From: Roridomyces roridus
Taxonomy: Eukaryota > Basidiomycota > Agaricomycetes > Agaricales > Mycenaceae
Length of the DNA stretch: 64,000 nt
Direction: 5' to 3'
Assembly: GCA_029378245.1 (NCBI GenBank)
Contig: JARKIF010000007.1
Coordinates: forward strand, 1,922,001 to 1,986,000
The translations under genes and the position numbers were made by a program. The notes beneath the pieces were generated by a model. It worked only from the letters and a program-made list of their open reading frames with translations. It was not told the origin of the DNA and did no database searches. Positions 1-10,442 of this stretch are shown in pieces (position 1 is the first letter of the stretch; every line of letters begins with the position of its first letter).

Positions 1-455
1 ACACGAGTTCAAGCCTTCGCGATGGCTTGGAGGTGCGGCATATCAAGGAGGGGGTACCGTTGGCCCGTATGCGAACTTGTCTGTTTTCTCTTCTATCTGA
101 AGTTTGCGGCCCAAGCTCATTCTTAGACAGGTTGGCCTTTTTCGGCGGCCCGCGTACTTGCCTTGGGTCAGAGTTCCCTGCAACGTTTGCTTCAAATACT
201 GACGAGCATCGATTCTAGTTGGCGTTTTGCGTGCGTCGCCCTCCTCCTGGGGTTTGCTTCGACTAATCAAGGCCTCTCTCTCATAGGACTTTGGAAATGC
301 AGATAATCTTCAGCGAGCTCGTCGCCAACTTTTCGTTTGCTCTACCCGAGGGTGGAGACTCCGTGGGCGTGCGGGTGCAGGGAGCGACGATACTCAGGCC
401 TGTGACTTCTACCGGCGAGAAGGGTGCGGTGCTCTGCATTGCGAGGGTCTCGTGA
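1..455 (+). CDS. Cytochrome P450, C-terminal part (cut by window start)
   Basis: This is the 3' end of a heme-thiolate monooxygenase gene that runs in from the left. Visible in order are the PERF-like element FKPSRWL near 10-30, an exon reading GPYANL, an intron, the heme-binding loop FFGGPRTCLG near 135-170 (the conserved F..G.R.C.G with the axial Cys), a second intron ending just before the triplets for EMQIIFSELVANF (about 296-335), and the stop TGA at 453-455. It closely matches the last exons of the complete P450 at 41046-43249, which lies in inverted orientation, so this is the left arm of a cassette duplication. The convergent neighbour is NTase copy A, about 150 bp downstream. Whether the upstream part of this P450 is intact cannot be seen. 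Confidence 0.82.
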
Positions 456-601
456 AGGATGGATGGCTTTTGGGATTTTGGCAGAACTACGCGTGCTGGG
501 CACGGCACGCATTTCCATTCGAGTTTTTATTCTCATCCTACATATAAAACCGAGAAAAGAAATCCGTATACATATATTGTACATTCTTCGTAACGATGGA
601 T

Positions 602-1730
602 TCACCTCCTTTCCCGATACCTATCAAGCGCCTGAAGAAATTGGAGGTCGAGAAAGACTCCGGCTGGCAAACGGCCCCACGGGGACGGGTTCAAAATGCG
701 CATTGCCCTGGACGGCGGATCCGCGACGAAGTAATCATACTCGAGTGCCGAGTGCTCGAGCCGTTCACTCGACATCCGGCTCAGATCGAACCACCACGAG
801 TTTATGGGGCACAGATCCGGCTCAGGGCTGACCTGGGCGAGGGGTAGAGTCCACGTAAGGCAGTCACCGACCCAGCGGAGGAGGTCAAAGTCGAATTCGG
901 GGCTCGCTGGGACAAGTGAGGCGGAGAGCATTTGCCATCCGCGGTCCGCGTACTTGCGGCGTCCCTCCTCTTGGCTGGCGTGCGTGCCGCTGACTTTCAA
1001 CGCCTGTTTGGTGATGAAGGTCGCCCGTGGGTAGAGCGCGTAGGCGGTAGCGTGGGTTATGACGTTCATCACACATGCTAGCGAGTGTGATGTCAGGCAG
1101 CATAGCAGAGGACAATGAGCAGAGACCGACTGGAATGAAAGCTGAGGATGACCTCCATTGGGGCCGACTCGGAGAGTATAAGCTGAATCTTTTTATCATC
1201 CTTTTGAAAGTCGAGGATGTCCGCGATGCCCCGAAGAGGGTAACTCGCTGTCCGAGGGAGGAGGCTCTGAGCAGTAAGAAGCTGCTCGAAGACATCGAGG
1301 TCCTGTTGCTCCCGAGGCTGGAAAATATACCCAGTCTCCAGAATAAAATGAATAACAGGGTCCCCGCAAGTCCTGTTCACGTAAATATCGAGGTCCGAGC
1401 TAGGATAAGTCGTTCTGTCGAGGAATTGAAGAGCAACGGATCCAGATATCAAGGCGGATGTTTCCGCTTGAATCTGTCGGAATCGCACTACTTGCTCATG
1501 ATCGCCGAGGAAGGGAGACAGGAGGCGGGTGAGGTTGAAGCAGATTTCGTGGACGAGGTCGTGGATATATCGGCAGGTCTGCATCAGTCGGACGAGCTCC
1601 CGCGCGGGGAGCTGGGCAAATAATGCGTCGTGGGGACCCATTCCGAGCTCGCTGGATTCGATGAGCTCCAAGAAGACGCAATTGCCGCGTTCTCTCACAA
1701 GAATTGCATGGCTGGCGATTTCTGAGCCAT
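602..1730 (-). CDS. F-box-like / nucleotidyltransferase-fold protein, copy A
   Basis: Function unknown. The gene model has three exons. A short first exon begins MAQKSPAMQF at 1730. The second starts near GMGPHDALFAQLPARELV and carries an F-box-like helical stretch (LPARELVRLMQTC). It is followed by a segment shaped like a nucleotidyltransferase core: ISGSVALQFL, then about ten residues later SDLDIYV, i.e. the GS and DxD pattern of that superfamily. A roughly 53-nt intron (branch CTGAC) joins it to an exon beginning near CVMNVITHATAY and ending RYRERR at 602. The start was chosen because the same first exon and splice sites recur in copies B (39764-40895) and C (47367-48671). It is divergent from the long F-box gene at 1835. 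Catalytic activity is not established; the NTase assignment rests on the motif pattern and is moderately sure. Confidence 0.72.
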
Positions 1731-1834
1731 GTTGGTGCGGGCAGCGGCAGCCTGAGTCCGAAGCCCTGATTCATGTCACATGATCGGTATCAACCAATCA
1801 ACTCCGAGTCTGCTTTTACTCACCGTAGCTCACC

Positions 1835-3396
1835 ATGGACCCAATCGTCGAGCACCTCCACACCAACTACATGCCTACAGAACCTGAAATCGACCTTATC
1901 CATGCTCATCTGGCTCCATACGAGACAGAATTGGCTCGACAGGAAAACCTCATCCGCGACTTGAGCGCTCAGCGAGACCAAATCAAAGACTATGTCGATC
2001 CCTATCGAGCCCTTGCCTCCCAAAGCCGTCGCATCCCCCAGGAATTGCTCGAAAAAATCTTCCTCGACTGTCTCCCCGAGCATAGGAATGCCGCTATGAG
2101 CCCGACCGAGGCGCCCCTCCTTCTAGGCCACGTATGCAGCGAATGGCGCTCGATCGCGTTCGCTCTCCCGGAGCTGTGGGCCAGCTTGCACGTATCATCC
2201 GATTTCTTCTCGTCTTCGACGCTGCCAGAGCTTCGGGCATGGTTACCCCGATCAGCCAGCTGTCCGCTGACGCTCTCCCTGCAGTGTGGTGGCGGGTGGA
2301 ATGAGCGTAAGATGCTCGCCGTCCTTAACAGTGCATCGGAACGCTGGAAAACACTTCAAATCGGCAGAATAACGGCGAAGGATTTCATATCTGACATGGG
2401 CTCAACTACCGCGCCATTTTTGCGCGACATCGAGGTGAACCTCGGCAAAGACGACAGTCGCTGGTGGGAGGATGACGCCGGAACACAGCTCAGCCGCTTC
2501 CTGGCCTCTCCTATATTCAAAGGATCCCATCTTCGTACCATCATCATTTCTGCTCCCTCTCCTGGTGCGTTGGTGACACCAGAGCCGTCTGGGTGGGATC
2601 ACCTGTTGAACCTCACACTTGCTTTCCCGGACCACAATGCGCTACCATTCAACCCTTCGCTCACGACGGAGATATTCACAGTCAATGCCGCGCTGCGTCT
2701 TCTCGGAGCCTGCCCTCGCCTACTGTCAGCGCGTGTGCAGCTTCTCACCAATAATCAGCCTTCGTACCCAGAGACAATAGTTCTACCCCAGTTGGAATCA
2801 CTCGTCGTTCTCGACGATTCCGTCGTCGCGGCCCCGCTGCTTTCCTATCTTCTTGATCATTTGAACCTGCCTGTATTGGTGGATCTCCATCTGCCATACC
2901 AACGGAACCAACGCTTCACGGGCTTCCGAATAAGTGGCCCCGAGCATTCACTCCCTGGTTCCACCATCCAAACCCTGGCAGCCAGGTCGCCGTACATCAA
3001 AAGCTTGCGCACACCTCTAGCATACTTTACCGAGGAATCCTTGACGGAGATCTTCCACGGGTTCCCTAGCCTCGTTACGCTACGCAGCACGCCGGAGTCT
3101 GCCTTTGCGTCCATCAACACCCTCCATATCCTTCGCCTCCTCTCCGAATCTATTGTCCGGAGCTCGCAGAGCTCATTCTCGAGGACGAGATACAAAAGGG
3201 CAATGATTTTTGTACCGCTCTACGTGATGCGGTGCTTCATCGTAGGGCATTTCGGCGTGTGGAGGTCCAACATCTCGACCCGGCCTTTGGGTCTCAACTC
3301 GCGCTTGAGGAGATTCGCGCTCGTGGTATCGAGGTGTGCGTTAGATATTGTCCAGTCCAGCGTCGTGGATCTCCTTGGGATGGTATCGAGCGGTAG
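1835..3396 (+). pseudogene. Long F-box/LRR-like protein, copy 1 (frameshifted)
   Basis: A member of the large Agaricomycete F-box family, presumed substrate adaptors of SCF ubiquitin ligases. The N-terminus is a coiled helical segment (PTEPEIDLIHAHLAPYE, about residues 13-30). The F-box core follows (RRIPQELLEKIFLDCLPE, residues about 65-82, and VCSEWRSIAFALPELW), then an LRR-like solenoid. Relative to copy 2, four bases are missing near 3149-3153 (LRLLSE then a shifted frame). The last roughly 80 codons are therefore read out of frame and run on to 3439, whereas the ancestral stop would be at 3394-3396. There are no introns. Body and 3' flank are almost identical to copy 2 at 31341-32901, while the upstream region matches copy 3 at 38098-39702. 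A shortened protein with an altered tail could still be made. Confidence 0.82.
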
Positions 3397-3745
3397 TTGG
3401 GTGAAAAGGTTGGGAATTTCAATCGGAGTTGAGCTGTAGGTGAGTCCTGCCGAAATTCCCATTTCTCGGAGGCACTGCTTACTTTTACTGTTCCAAGCGC
3501 ATCGATTCATATCTTGAACTGGACTTGGAACTGTAAAACTTTGTATGGTGTGAGTTAGATATTGTACAGGCAAGAGGTCTCGTGGGTCTCGTGGATCCCC
3601 TGGGGTGCTGTCGAGTGATAGTTAGGTCTTGGAATTTCTTGATGTAAATGTGTAATACTTATGTTTTCTGTCCACTACGCTCTGGAATTCGATTCGCGCG
3701 GATTTATGAGAGTGCGAGGTAAAACACTACATATTCTTCTTACAA

Positions 3746-5957
3746 TCACGCCCATCGACCCTTTAATAAATCCGCCCCTCGCTCCGCAATCACATACGTC
3801 GCAGCTTGAGTGTGAGCGCTGGGAATGAAAGGCTTCGAAATGGTCAGCTTGGATACCGCTTGCAAATAAATGCCAGTACCATTACGGACGCATCGATGAT
3901 ACTGAGCCCACTTGCACCTTTGACGACCAGATCGGGATTCACCACACCATACGACGCATTCCTCGCCGACATCGCCGCAGTCGACCCCATATGCCCCGAA
4001 GCACCACCGTTGTTGCGTATATATTCGTCCAACGCGTCCATCGTCATGTTGGACAGGTCGATAATGGGGGCAATGATGTAGTTTTTCCACACGGGCGCTT
4101 TGACGAATCTATACGCTTTCTTGACGGATTCACGAGCGAGGAACATATCGACGTCGGTGAGCAATACGCTTGGATTGATCAGAGGCGGGTCGAAGGGGTT
4201 GTTGCTCGCGAGGGTGATGGAGCCACCTGGACTTTGTGAGGATGTATGGTGAGAATAGGGATGAAACTTACGGCTAGTGGGTGTAAGCACGACCAGCACG
4301 AAACTCATAAAGTTCCCCGGTGCCCCAGTCCCAAGGAAGTTGCCCGTCTGTCAAAGGAACCGTCAGACTACATTCCAAGTAGCCACTCCGACAAGACGTA
4401 CGCCCGCGGAAATTTCAATATGAGGTGTTTGAGGGCCCGCAGCCGGATCGGGGATGGACTCGTCATCCGACCGGGTGAATACAAGGTGCGTTATTGGCAT
4501 GTTCGAAAAGGGTCCAGCATGAGTTGCATTCCATTCCGCATACGCGTCGTCGAACAGAGTCACATTTTGTGTTATGGGATCGACCGTTTGTGTCGAGTCG
4601 ACGGACCAGCTGACGATGATGATTGGTTGGTCGGTGGCATTTTGGCCGACGCTGGGGAGGTCCAAGACGGAGGGGATGCCTAGCGAGGTGAGAGCTTGTT
4701 TGTCTCCGATTCCCGAGTTCATCAAGATAGCTGGTGTCCCGACGGATCCCGCTGAAAGGATGATTTCTTTCACTGCTTGAGCAGTGAACAAAGATCCGCC
4801 TGGAAGACTTGAGACACAGGCGCGTTGAAGAGCGTGAATCACATACCTTGCATAAACTCCACCCCTTCAAAAGATACAACGCCGTCGGTTGTCTTGGGAC
4901 CAACGAGCCTCGAGACTTGTGCGTGCAGTAAAATGTGCAAGTTCTTGCGTTGAATGAATTCCGGGCCAAGGTACGAAGTGGCCGAAGAACTTCGCTTTCC
5001 CCCGCCGATAGTGGACTGGAGCCAACCTGGAGTACATCACTATACTCTGGAACTTCTGAATCGAGGCACTCACCAACGCCGAGCATCTCCCCAGAGTTAT
5101 GATCCAGTCTGTAGGGGAATTCGAGTAGCTCGCGGGTGGTTTGGATGATCTGGTTCTCAAACACAGGCCACTGCGATGCGCTGAGGCTGACAGAGTTGAT
5201 CCCGTGCGTGCTATGTACGGCGGGATCGAATTCGCCCTCCGTCGGATGATGATTCGCGGGCGGAACCCATTTTTCATTCTTGAAAAAGTATGGGAGGAGG
5301 CTGTCCCAAGACCATCCAGAGTCTCCTGTTACGCCAGCCCAACGATTGTAGTCCTCCGCCGAGCCGCGAGTGTATACCATCCCGTCTAGTTTGCTATCGT
5401 TGGCAAGAAACAAAATTGTTGGGGACCGAAATTCGAATGCTCACTATGTGAGGTACAACCGCCCAGCATGTGTGCTTCACGAGCGAGTCAATGTTTTGCT
5501 TTGAAACAAGTTCCGAGTCTCACCTCTCGAATATGAGATGGAACGATTATTCAGTCCGAGTTGGGGAGTTGTCGTGAAGTTCCACTCGTACGGATTCGGG
5601 TCGATCAACAGGTTATTCGCTAGGAAAGGGACAATCGAGGCTTCGACTCCTTCGTTCCTAAATAAAATCATGAGAGAATGTAGCAGCTTGGATGGACTTG
5701 TACTTACGAAACACCTGCCTCGAGCAAAAGGACAGAGAAATTGGGGTTTTCTGTCAATCTGTTGGCGACGACATTGCCTGCGGCTCCACCTGAGTTGGAG
5801 AGGTTGTCAGGCCACTTCAAGCTGGAGTTTGAAAGAGGTCAGACGTACCTCCGACAACGACAAAGTCATAAACGAGCCCAGGAAGATCGGTGACGTCCTC
5901 GTATATTTTAGCGAAAGATGGATGAGTGAGGGCGAGCAGGAAGAGGAGAGTAAGCAT
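3746..5957 (-). CDS. Secreted GMC oxidoreductase 1 (aryl-alcohol oxidase type)
   Basis: FAD-dependent glucose-methanol-choline oxidoreductase of the aryl-alcohol-oxidase kind. Such enzymes oxidise alcohols and release H2O2, often outside the cell during lignocellulose attack. The first exon begins [19 protein letters not shown], a signal peptide, followed by [10 protein letters not shown], the Rossmann FAD-binding start. Later exons carry [39 protein letters not shown] and the second GMC signature [15 protein letters not shown]. The C-terminus has [10 protein letters not shown] and PFIPSAHTQ, whose histidines match the catalytic pair. A 47-nt intron at 3833-3879 joins DASVM to PFIPSAHTQ; without it the reading frame appears broken. 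Stop at 3746-3748. About nine introns are needed. Substrate unknown. Paralogue of 48962-51343. Confidence 0.88.
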
Positions 5958-7535
5958 GCTTGAGAGGAGGGATGATCAGAGTACTGTCCAGGATGTGCCA
6001 GCGGCGACAGCATGACCTCACATCCACTATGGTGGTGGACGAAACTTCATGTCACGTCACAATTTTGGGAATTTTGAGCTCGGATCTCGCCCGGCAGCCC
6101 CAAATACCCCAAGAGTGGACGAAATCCGAAAGTTTGGGCCGTGGGAAAATCCCATCAATTGATGGCCAAATTGGCCTCGGTCGAACAACTTTGGTGAGCG
6201 CTTTTTCGATGTTTGAGCGCCTGTGGGTGAAGAGTTGTGGTGGAAAACACTGTATTCACTCTTGCCAATGCTTCTCCCCTCCATTTATTGGTGTTCAGTC
6301 ACTTCCCTCACTCCCTTTTGGGGAAGTCCTTCCATTTTAGGACGTGATTGATGGCAACAATGATCAAATGATGGCCAAATTAACCCCAGAATTTTCAAAT
6401 TTTGGATTTTCACTATTCTGCTCCATGGAATGTCAAGACTATGGAAGGTCGGACACTCAAGCTCGATTTGGCAGATGGACTGATGGCACTGCGTCGTTGC
6501 CGAGGGATGTATCCACACGTGTTTCAGGGTTCCCAATGTGAATATCGTACCAGTACATCAACAGCGTGCTATTGCGAGTGCTCTTTCTCGTACTCCTTGT
6601 GTTTTTCCAGCCAAATTGCCATCACATCTTCCAAGGCCAGTGTTGACTTGGCCTGTTCCTGAGACCAGCTGCAGGAATCATGTCGTCTGCTTGGCCACCA
6701 ACTCTGGGGTGTATCGACGGGTACAAGACGGCGCACTGGGAAGAGGGTGAGGCCGAGAGTTTCGGTGCCGGGGTCACGCTGAGTGGGTGCAACTATACAC
6801 ACGGCCATCAGGTTGGATCACGGGGAGCCCGGAGAAAAACTGACCGGTGAGGTTTTTGCTTTCGCGGGCCATGAGCGACAGTAATTTGTTGAGGGTTCAC
6901 CGTGTTTCCGACTCGTTGAATTTATAGTCTTGTGGGCAGTGCCGCACCGCCGGCATGTCTTGCGGATCATTGCTGTGCTTGTCAAGGCGGCAACAAGGCG
7001 GTGGGATTGACATCGGACGGATCATGACTCCGACCACCACCATCGCGCTCGCCAGCGTCTGTCACATCCGGGCACTGGGATTGCCCAGGATTGGACTACT
7101 TCTTGCTGCTCTGTTCGGGCTCCACTCTCCTCAAGCTCTGTCTAGCGCGGGACTCCTCCCGAGGCCCATCTATTGTCTACTTTGGGCCAATGCGTTCGCT
7201 GCTCCTCGACGTCTCGTTGGGTTAGAATCCGTGCGGTGGATTAGTGTTCTCGCTGAGTGATTCTCCATTGATTTCCTCCCTTACTTACATCGGTCGCTGG
7301 CTTGTACATATATTGTGTAGTATCTCTACCGGGCAATCCACACCCGTTTCTCGCTTCATACGCTCGTCTCCGATGTCACCTAAGTCCACGTCTCTGCCTC
7401 TGCCTTGCCCACTTGCACATCTCTCGTCGTCTCGATTTCGTCCACGTCTCACACACCACCCTTGTCTCTCAGTACTCCCAAGCGCCGTTTGCTTGTCAGC
7501 TTTTTGTTTCTTTGCAAGTCAGTACACTGCGTACG
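5958..7535. other. Intergenic, no gene recognised
   Basis: Divergent promoter space on the left (GMC1 reads away from it) and 3' flank of the integrase-type gene on the right. Two AT-rich patches resemble each other: 6060-6170 and 6340-6420 both contain forms of gatggccaaatt beside runs like aattttgggaatttt. No open frame in it has a recognisable domain. Confidence 0.4.
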
Positions 7536-9420
7536 CTAAACACCTTGCACGAGCAGCAATTCAACTTGTTCCTCTTCCTGCTCCTCTTCATTTTCGTCAT
7601 CTCCCCAAAACTCAGCGCGAGGTAACGGAACCTCGATGATATCCAGCGTGCCATGGGGTAGAGGTAGGTCTCGGTTCATCATCGCGTCCAAACGAGCCAT
7701 GTGGCTTGCATCTAACATGGGTTCGTCAGACGCAGGAGGCCAAGGCAACACGCTTCTTACCCAATCCCAATCCGTTATTAACGCCACCCAAATACGCCTC
7801 ACCGCCGGGTCCATCATACTGTGGGAGTGGTTGCAAATTGGGCAGCAACTCGAGACCCTCTTGGTAATTGTCTCTCGACATGGTTACTGCATACCCCCAC
7901 CGTTCCTCCAACTCCAAATCCAAGGCCTCGAAACGGTGGAGGATGAATAGGTAAACATCCCAGACGTTGTCGCGTGTGACTGGGGGAGGCGGAATTGATA
8001 TTTCGTTATAGAACTGCATGGCCAACTCTTGGAAATCCGCGGGCACGAGCGCAAAGACTTCGTGGTCCGGGGGGGCGTATAGTTGTCGAACTTGCGCGAT
8101 GGCGTCGGGCCGTACTCGAACCTGGTGAGTGATTCAGCATGAATCGCCGGGGACAAATCGGGAAAGACAGACTTTGAAATCCAGCGCACCATACTCCTCG
8201 GGGTTCTCGAAGACGTCGCTGGGAACACCGTGAGGTAAGATTTTATTGCGATCGGCGCGCTTCTGCGTATCATTCAACCGGTCCATGTAGGCGTCCAGCT
8301 CGGCCTGAAGCCATGGGATGAAGACGAAGCGAAAAACCAAACTGGAAAGCATGATCAAGCCACCACGGGAAGCTCAACAGGGATCATACCTTTCCCGTAG
8401 GTTTCCGGGCTCGTACCATCCATTAGTGACCCCAATGTCCAGAATATCTTCGAAACCGGGTGCGAAACGGCGTCGAAGTTGCGACCACGCAATCTCAGGC
8501 ATCACGTTCTTGGTTTTGTTCATCCAGCGATGTTGCAGGGTGCCGACGAGGGCGGGGTCATGCATATGTCGGAGCAAGGTATGTCCGTTGGCCATACCGA
8601 AGTTTTCGGTACCCGGGTCGCTCTGAGACACCAGCGGAATGACTGAATTGTTTGTTAGACACAATCGCAAGCACATGAGTGAACATACAGCCGAGTTCCT
8701 CCACAACATCCAAATAATATTTGAGAATCAGGCGCGGGTTGCTGTTCGTCCACCAGATCTTGATCCAAAGGTATCGACCAGAAAATGGCTCCAACCCGAC
8801 GTGCAGAGCGAGTCCAAATTTATATTTCCACTTGTCGTGTTGATCCACGCACCAGATGTCGTTCACCCCAGCGGCTCAAAAGCGCTTTCGCTTCAAACGT
8901 CTCGCACGACGTTGACGGACAAGTTCCGGTTCGTACAGGGCAAAATAAGTTGTGATGATGCGGCTATTATTGTGTATGTGAGCTCGAGCCTTGGATAAGT
9001 GGATGTTCAGCAAACTCACCGCGATACACTCATACTCTCTTCGTGAAAGAGCAATCCAAGCATCTCCTGCCGTCCTGCTTTAGGGTATTGGAGTCGAAGA
9101 CGTCCCATCGCCGCTTGTATGCTTTCCACATCGTGACCTAGAATGCTCATCAAACCGAAGTACGAAGTACAGCGTCTCCGGAAGCTTACCTTGTTTGCGT
9201 GTCCGGAAGAGGCCCATGCTCTCGCGCATGCCGATGAAACTGGTGAGTCTTTGGCTGGTTAGATTTGTGCAAGACAAAATCGGACAGGACTCACCCCATT
9301 CCGTAGCGGTCAAGGTCCATATGCTTTGCTTTGAGCCTTTCAAGAATCCATTTGTCGGTCCTGCGCTTCTTCCAGTACTTCAAGATGTATGCTGCCACGG
9401 AATCGACAGGTGCTGACGAA
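7536..9420 (-). pseudogene. Integrase-core (DDE/RNase H fold) family gene with in-frame stop
   Basis: Matches the large Agaricomycete family annotated as integrase core domain proteins, related to retroviral-type integrases and transposases. Exons in order read YILKYWKKRRTDKWI, FRTRKQ, HDVESIQAAMGRLR, FHEESMSVSR, YEPELVRQRRARRLKRKRF, NDIWCVDQHDKWKYKFGLAL, WIKIWWTNSNPRLIL, SQSDPGTENFGMANGHTLL and WSQLRRRFAPGFEDIL, then an acidic tail (DDENEEEQEEEQ) ending at 7536. Candidate catalytic acids are the D of CVDQHD and of QSDPGTEN. Between RKRF and AAGVNDIW the codon at 8876-8878 is TGA where relatives usually carry Trp, so a single TGG-to-TGA change would end translation early. Near 7820-7890 a 76-nt intron is needed to stay in frame. 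The 5' end is uncertain. Confidence 0.68.
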
Positions 9421-10442
9421 CGATAAATGCGGGGAGCACATGAAGAAGAGGAACCGACTTGCGCAGCGGTTTGTGTTGGTTCCCCCGCGCCATAGATGAT
9501 GGGGACACAAATTTGGGTGGTCTTTGCAGGTTGAACTTATAGAATATGCTCAGAACAGTGAACCGGGTGAGACAATTGCGTTATGCACCGGACATGCTGA
9601 CGTATCTCACAGCCGACAGGCTGTGCCCGGCGGTACCCTGGCGATGGCTTTCGTCTTGGTTCAACAAAAACCCTAGATTATGAAGCAGTAAATTTAATTC
9701 CTCCTCCTCCTCGCGCCCTTATACTTATCCGCTAAAGACGGAGCTTCTCACTTATTTTTCCCCCAGTCGACGACTTTTTGTGCCTAGGATCCAAGGCGAA
9801 CGATCATGCCATGCAGCACCGCCCAGTGCCGGCGGGCGCTAACCGTCGACGAGCACTGCCCAGCGCATCAGTTCCGCACACAAATCAGGTTTGTTCCGCA
9901 GTGCAGGATCAGTGGCTGACCTCTTGGCAGTGTTGACAAACGATGATACCATGCAGCACCGCCCAGCGCATCAGTTCCGCACGCAAATCATGTTTGTTCC
10001 GCAGTGCAGGATCAGTGGCTGACCTCTTGGCAGTGTTGACAAACGATGATACCATGCAGCACCGCCCAGCGCATCAGTTCCGAGCGCAAATCATGTTTGT
10101 TCCGCAGTACAGGATCAGGGGCTGACTCCATTGACACAATTTTAAGTACTTCGCAGTGTTATCGCACTGGGAGCAATACTTCCGGCACCACTTGAATGTG
10201 ACCCTCTCGCGTCCGAAACACCGTTGGTTCCATTTTCTGCGAAAAGACGAACATCGAATACCCTGGCAGCTCGTCTGGCACTGCACAGCCGAGTCTCGGC
10301 TGGCATCAAATCACACTGCCCACGGACTACGACGCTCCGGTCGCAAACAAGTTCAAGCCCAGTTTCTGAAGTAGTTGCTAACCGAGTCCGTATAAGAGAC
10401 CACAATTATTCGCAACGTACTCCTGTCCCGCACTCCCCCAAT
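9421..10442. other. Intergenic with tandem repeat, upstream of alpha-kinase gene
   Basis: No gene was seen. A short cct microsatellite lies near 9702-9712. The main content is the 103-bp tandem repeat at 9861-10128. The rest is the likely promoter and leader of the alpha-kinase gene, which starts at 10443. Confidence 0.55.
9861..10128. repeat. 103-bp tandem repeat, about 2.6 copies
   Basis: Units start with cagcgcatcagttccg at 9861, 9964 and 10067, an exact 103-bp period. Copies 1 and 2 are nearly identical; the third is cut off after about 60 bp. Each full unit ends with catgcagcaccgccc, and a diverged piece of it also occurs at about 9806-9826. It sits 300-580 bp before the alpha-kinase start. 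Confidence 0.9.

Larger units (their letters stand above)
1..2270 (+). repeat. Inverted duplication block A (left arm)
   Basis: Counterpart of block B, continuing beyond the window start. For example caagccttcgcgatggcttg near 10-30 appears in reverse complement near 41475-41495. The right border lies within F-box copy 1, after which that gene follows copy 2 instead. Confidence 0.82.

Noticed and set aside
1075..1623. 182-codon + frame and its twin at 39871-40422 (-)
   Set aside because: Both are antisense shadows of NTase copies A and B; copy C does not conserve the frame.
3833..3879. Apparent frameshift near the end of GMC1
   Set aside because: A 47-nt intron with donor gtactg, branch CTGAC and acceptor aag joins DASVM to PFIPSAHTQ, and the same intron exists in GMC2.
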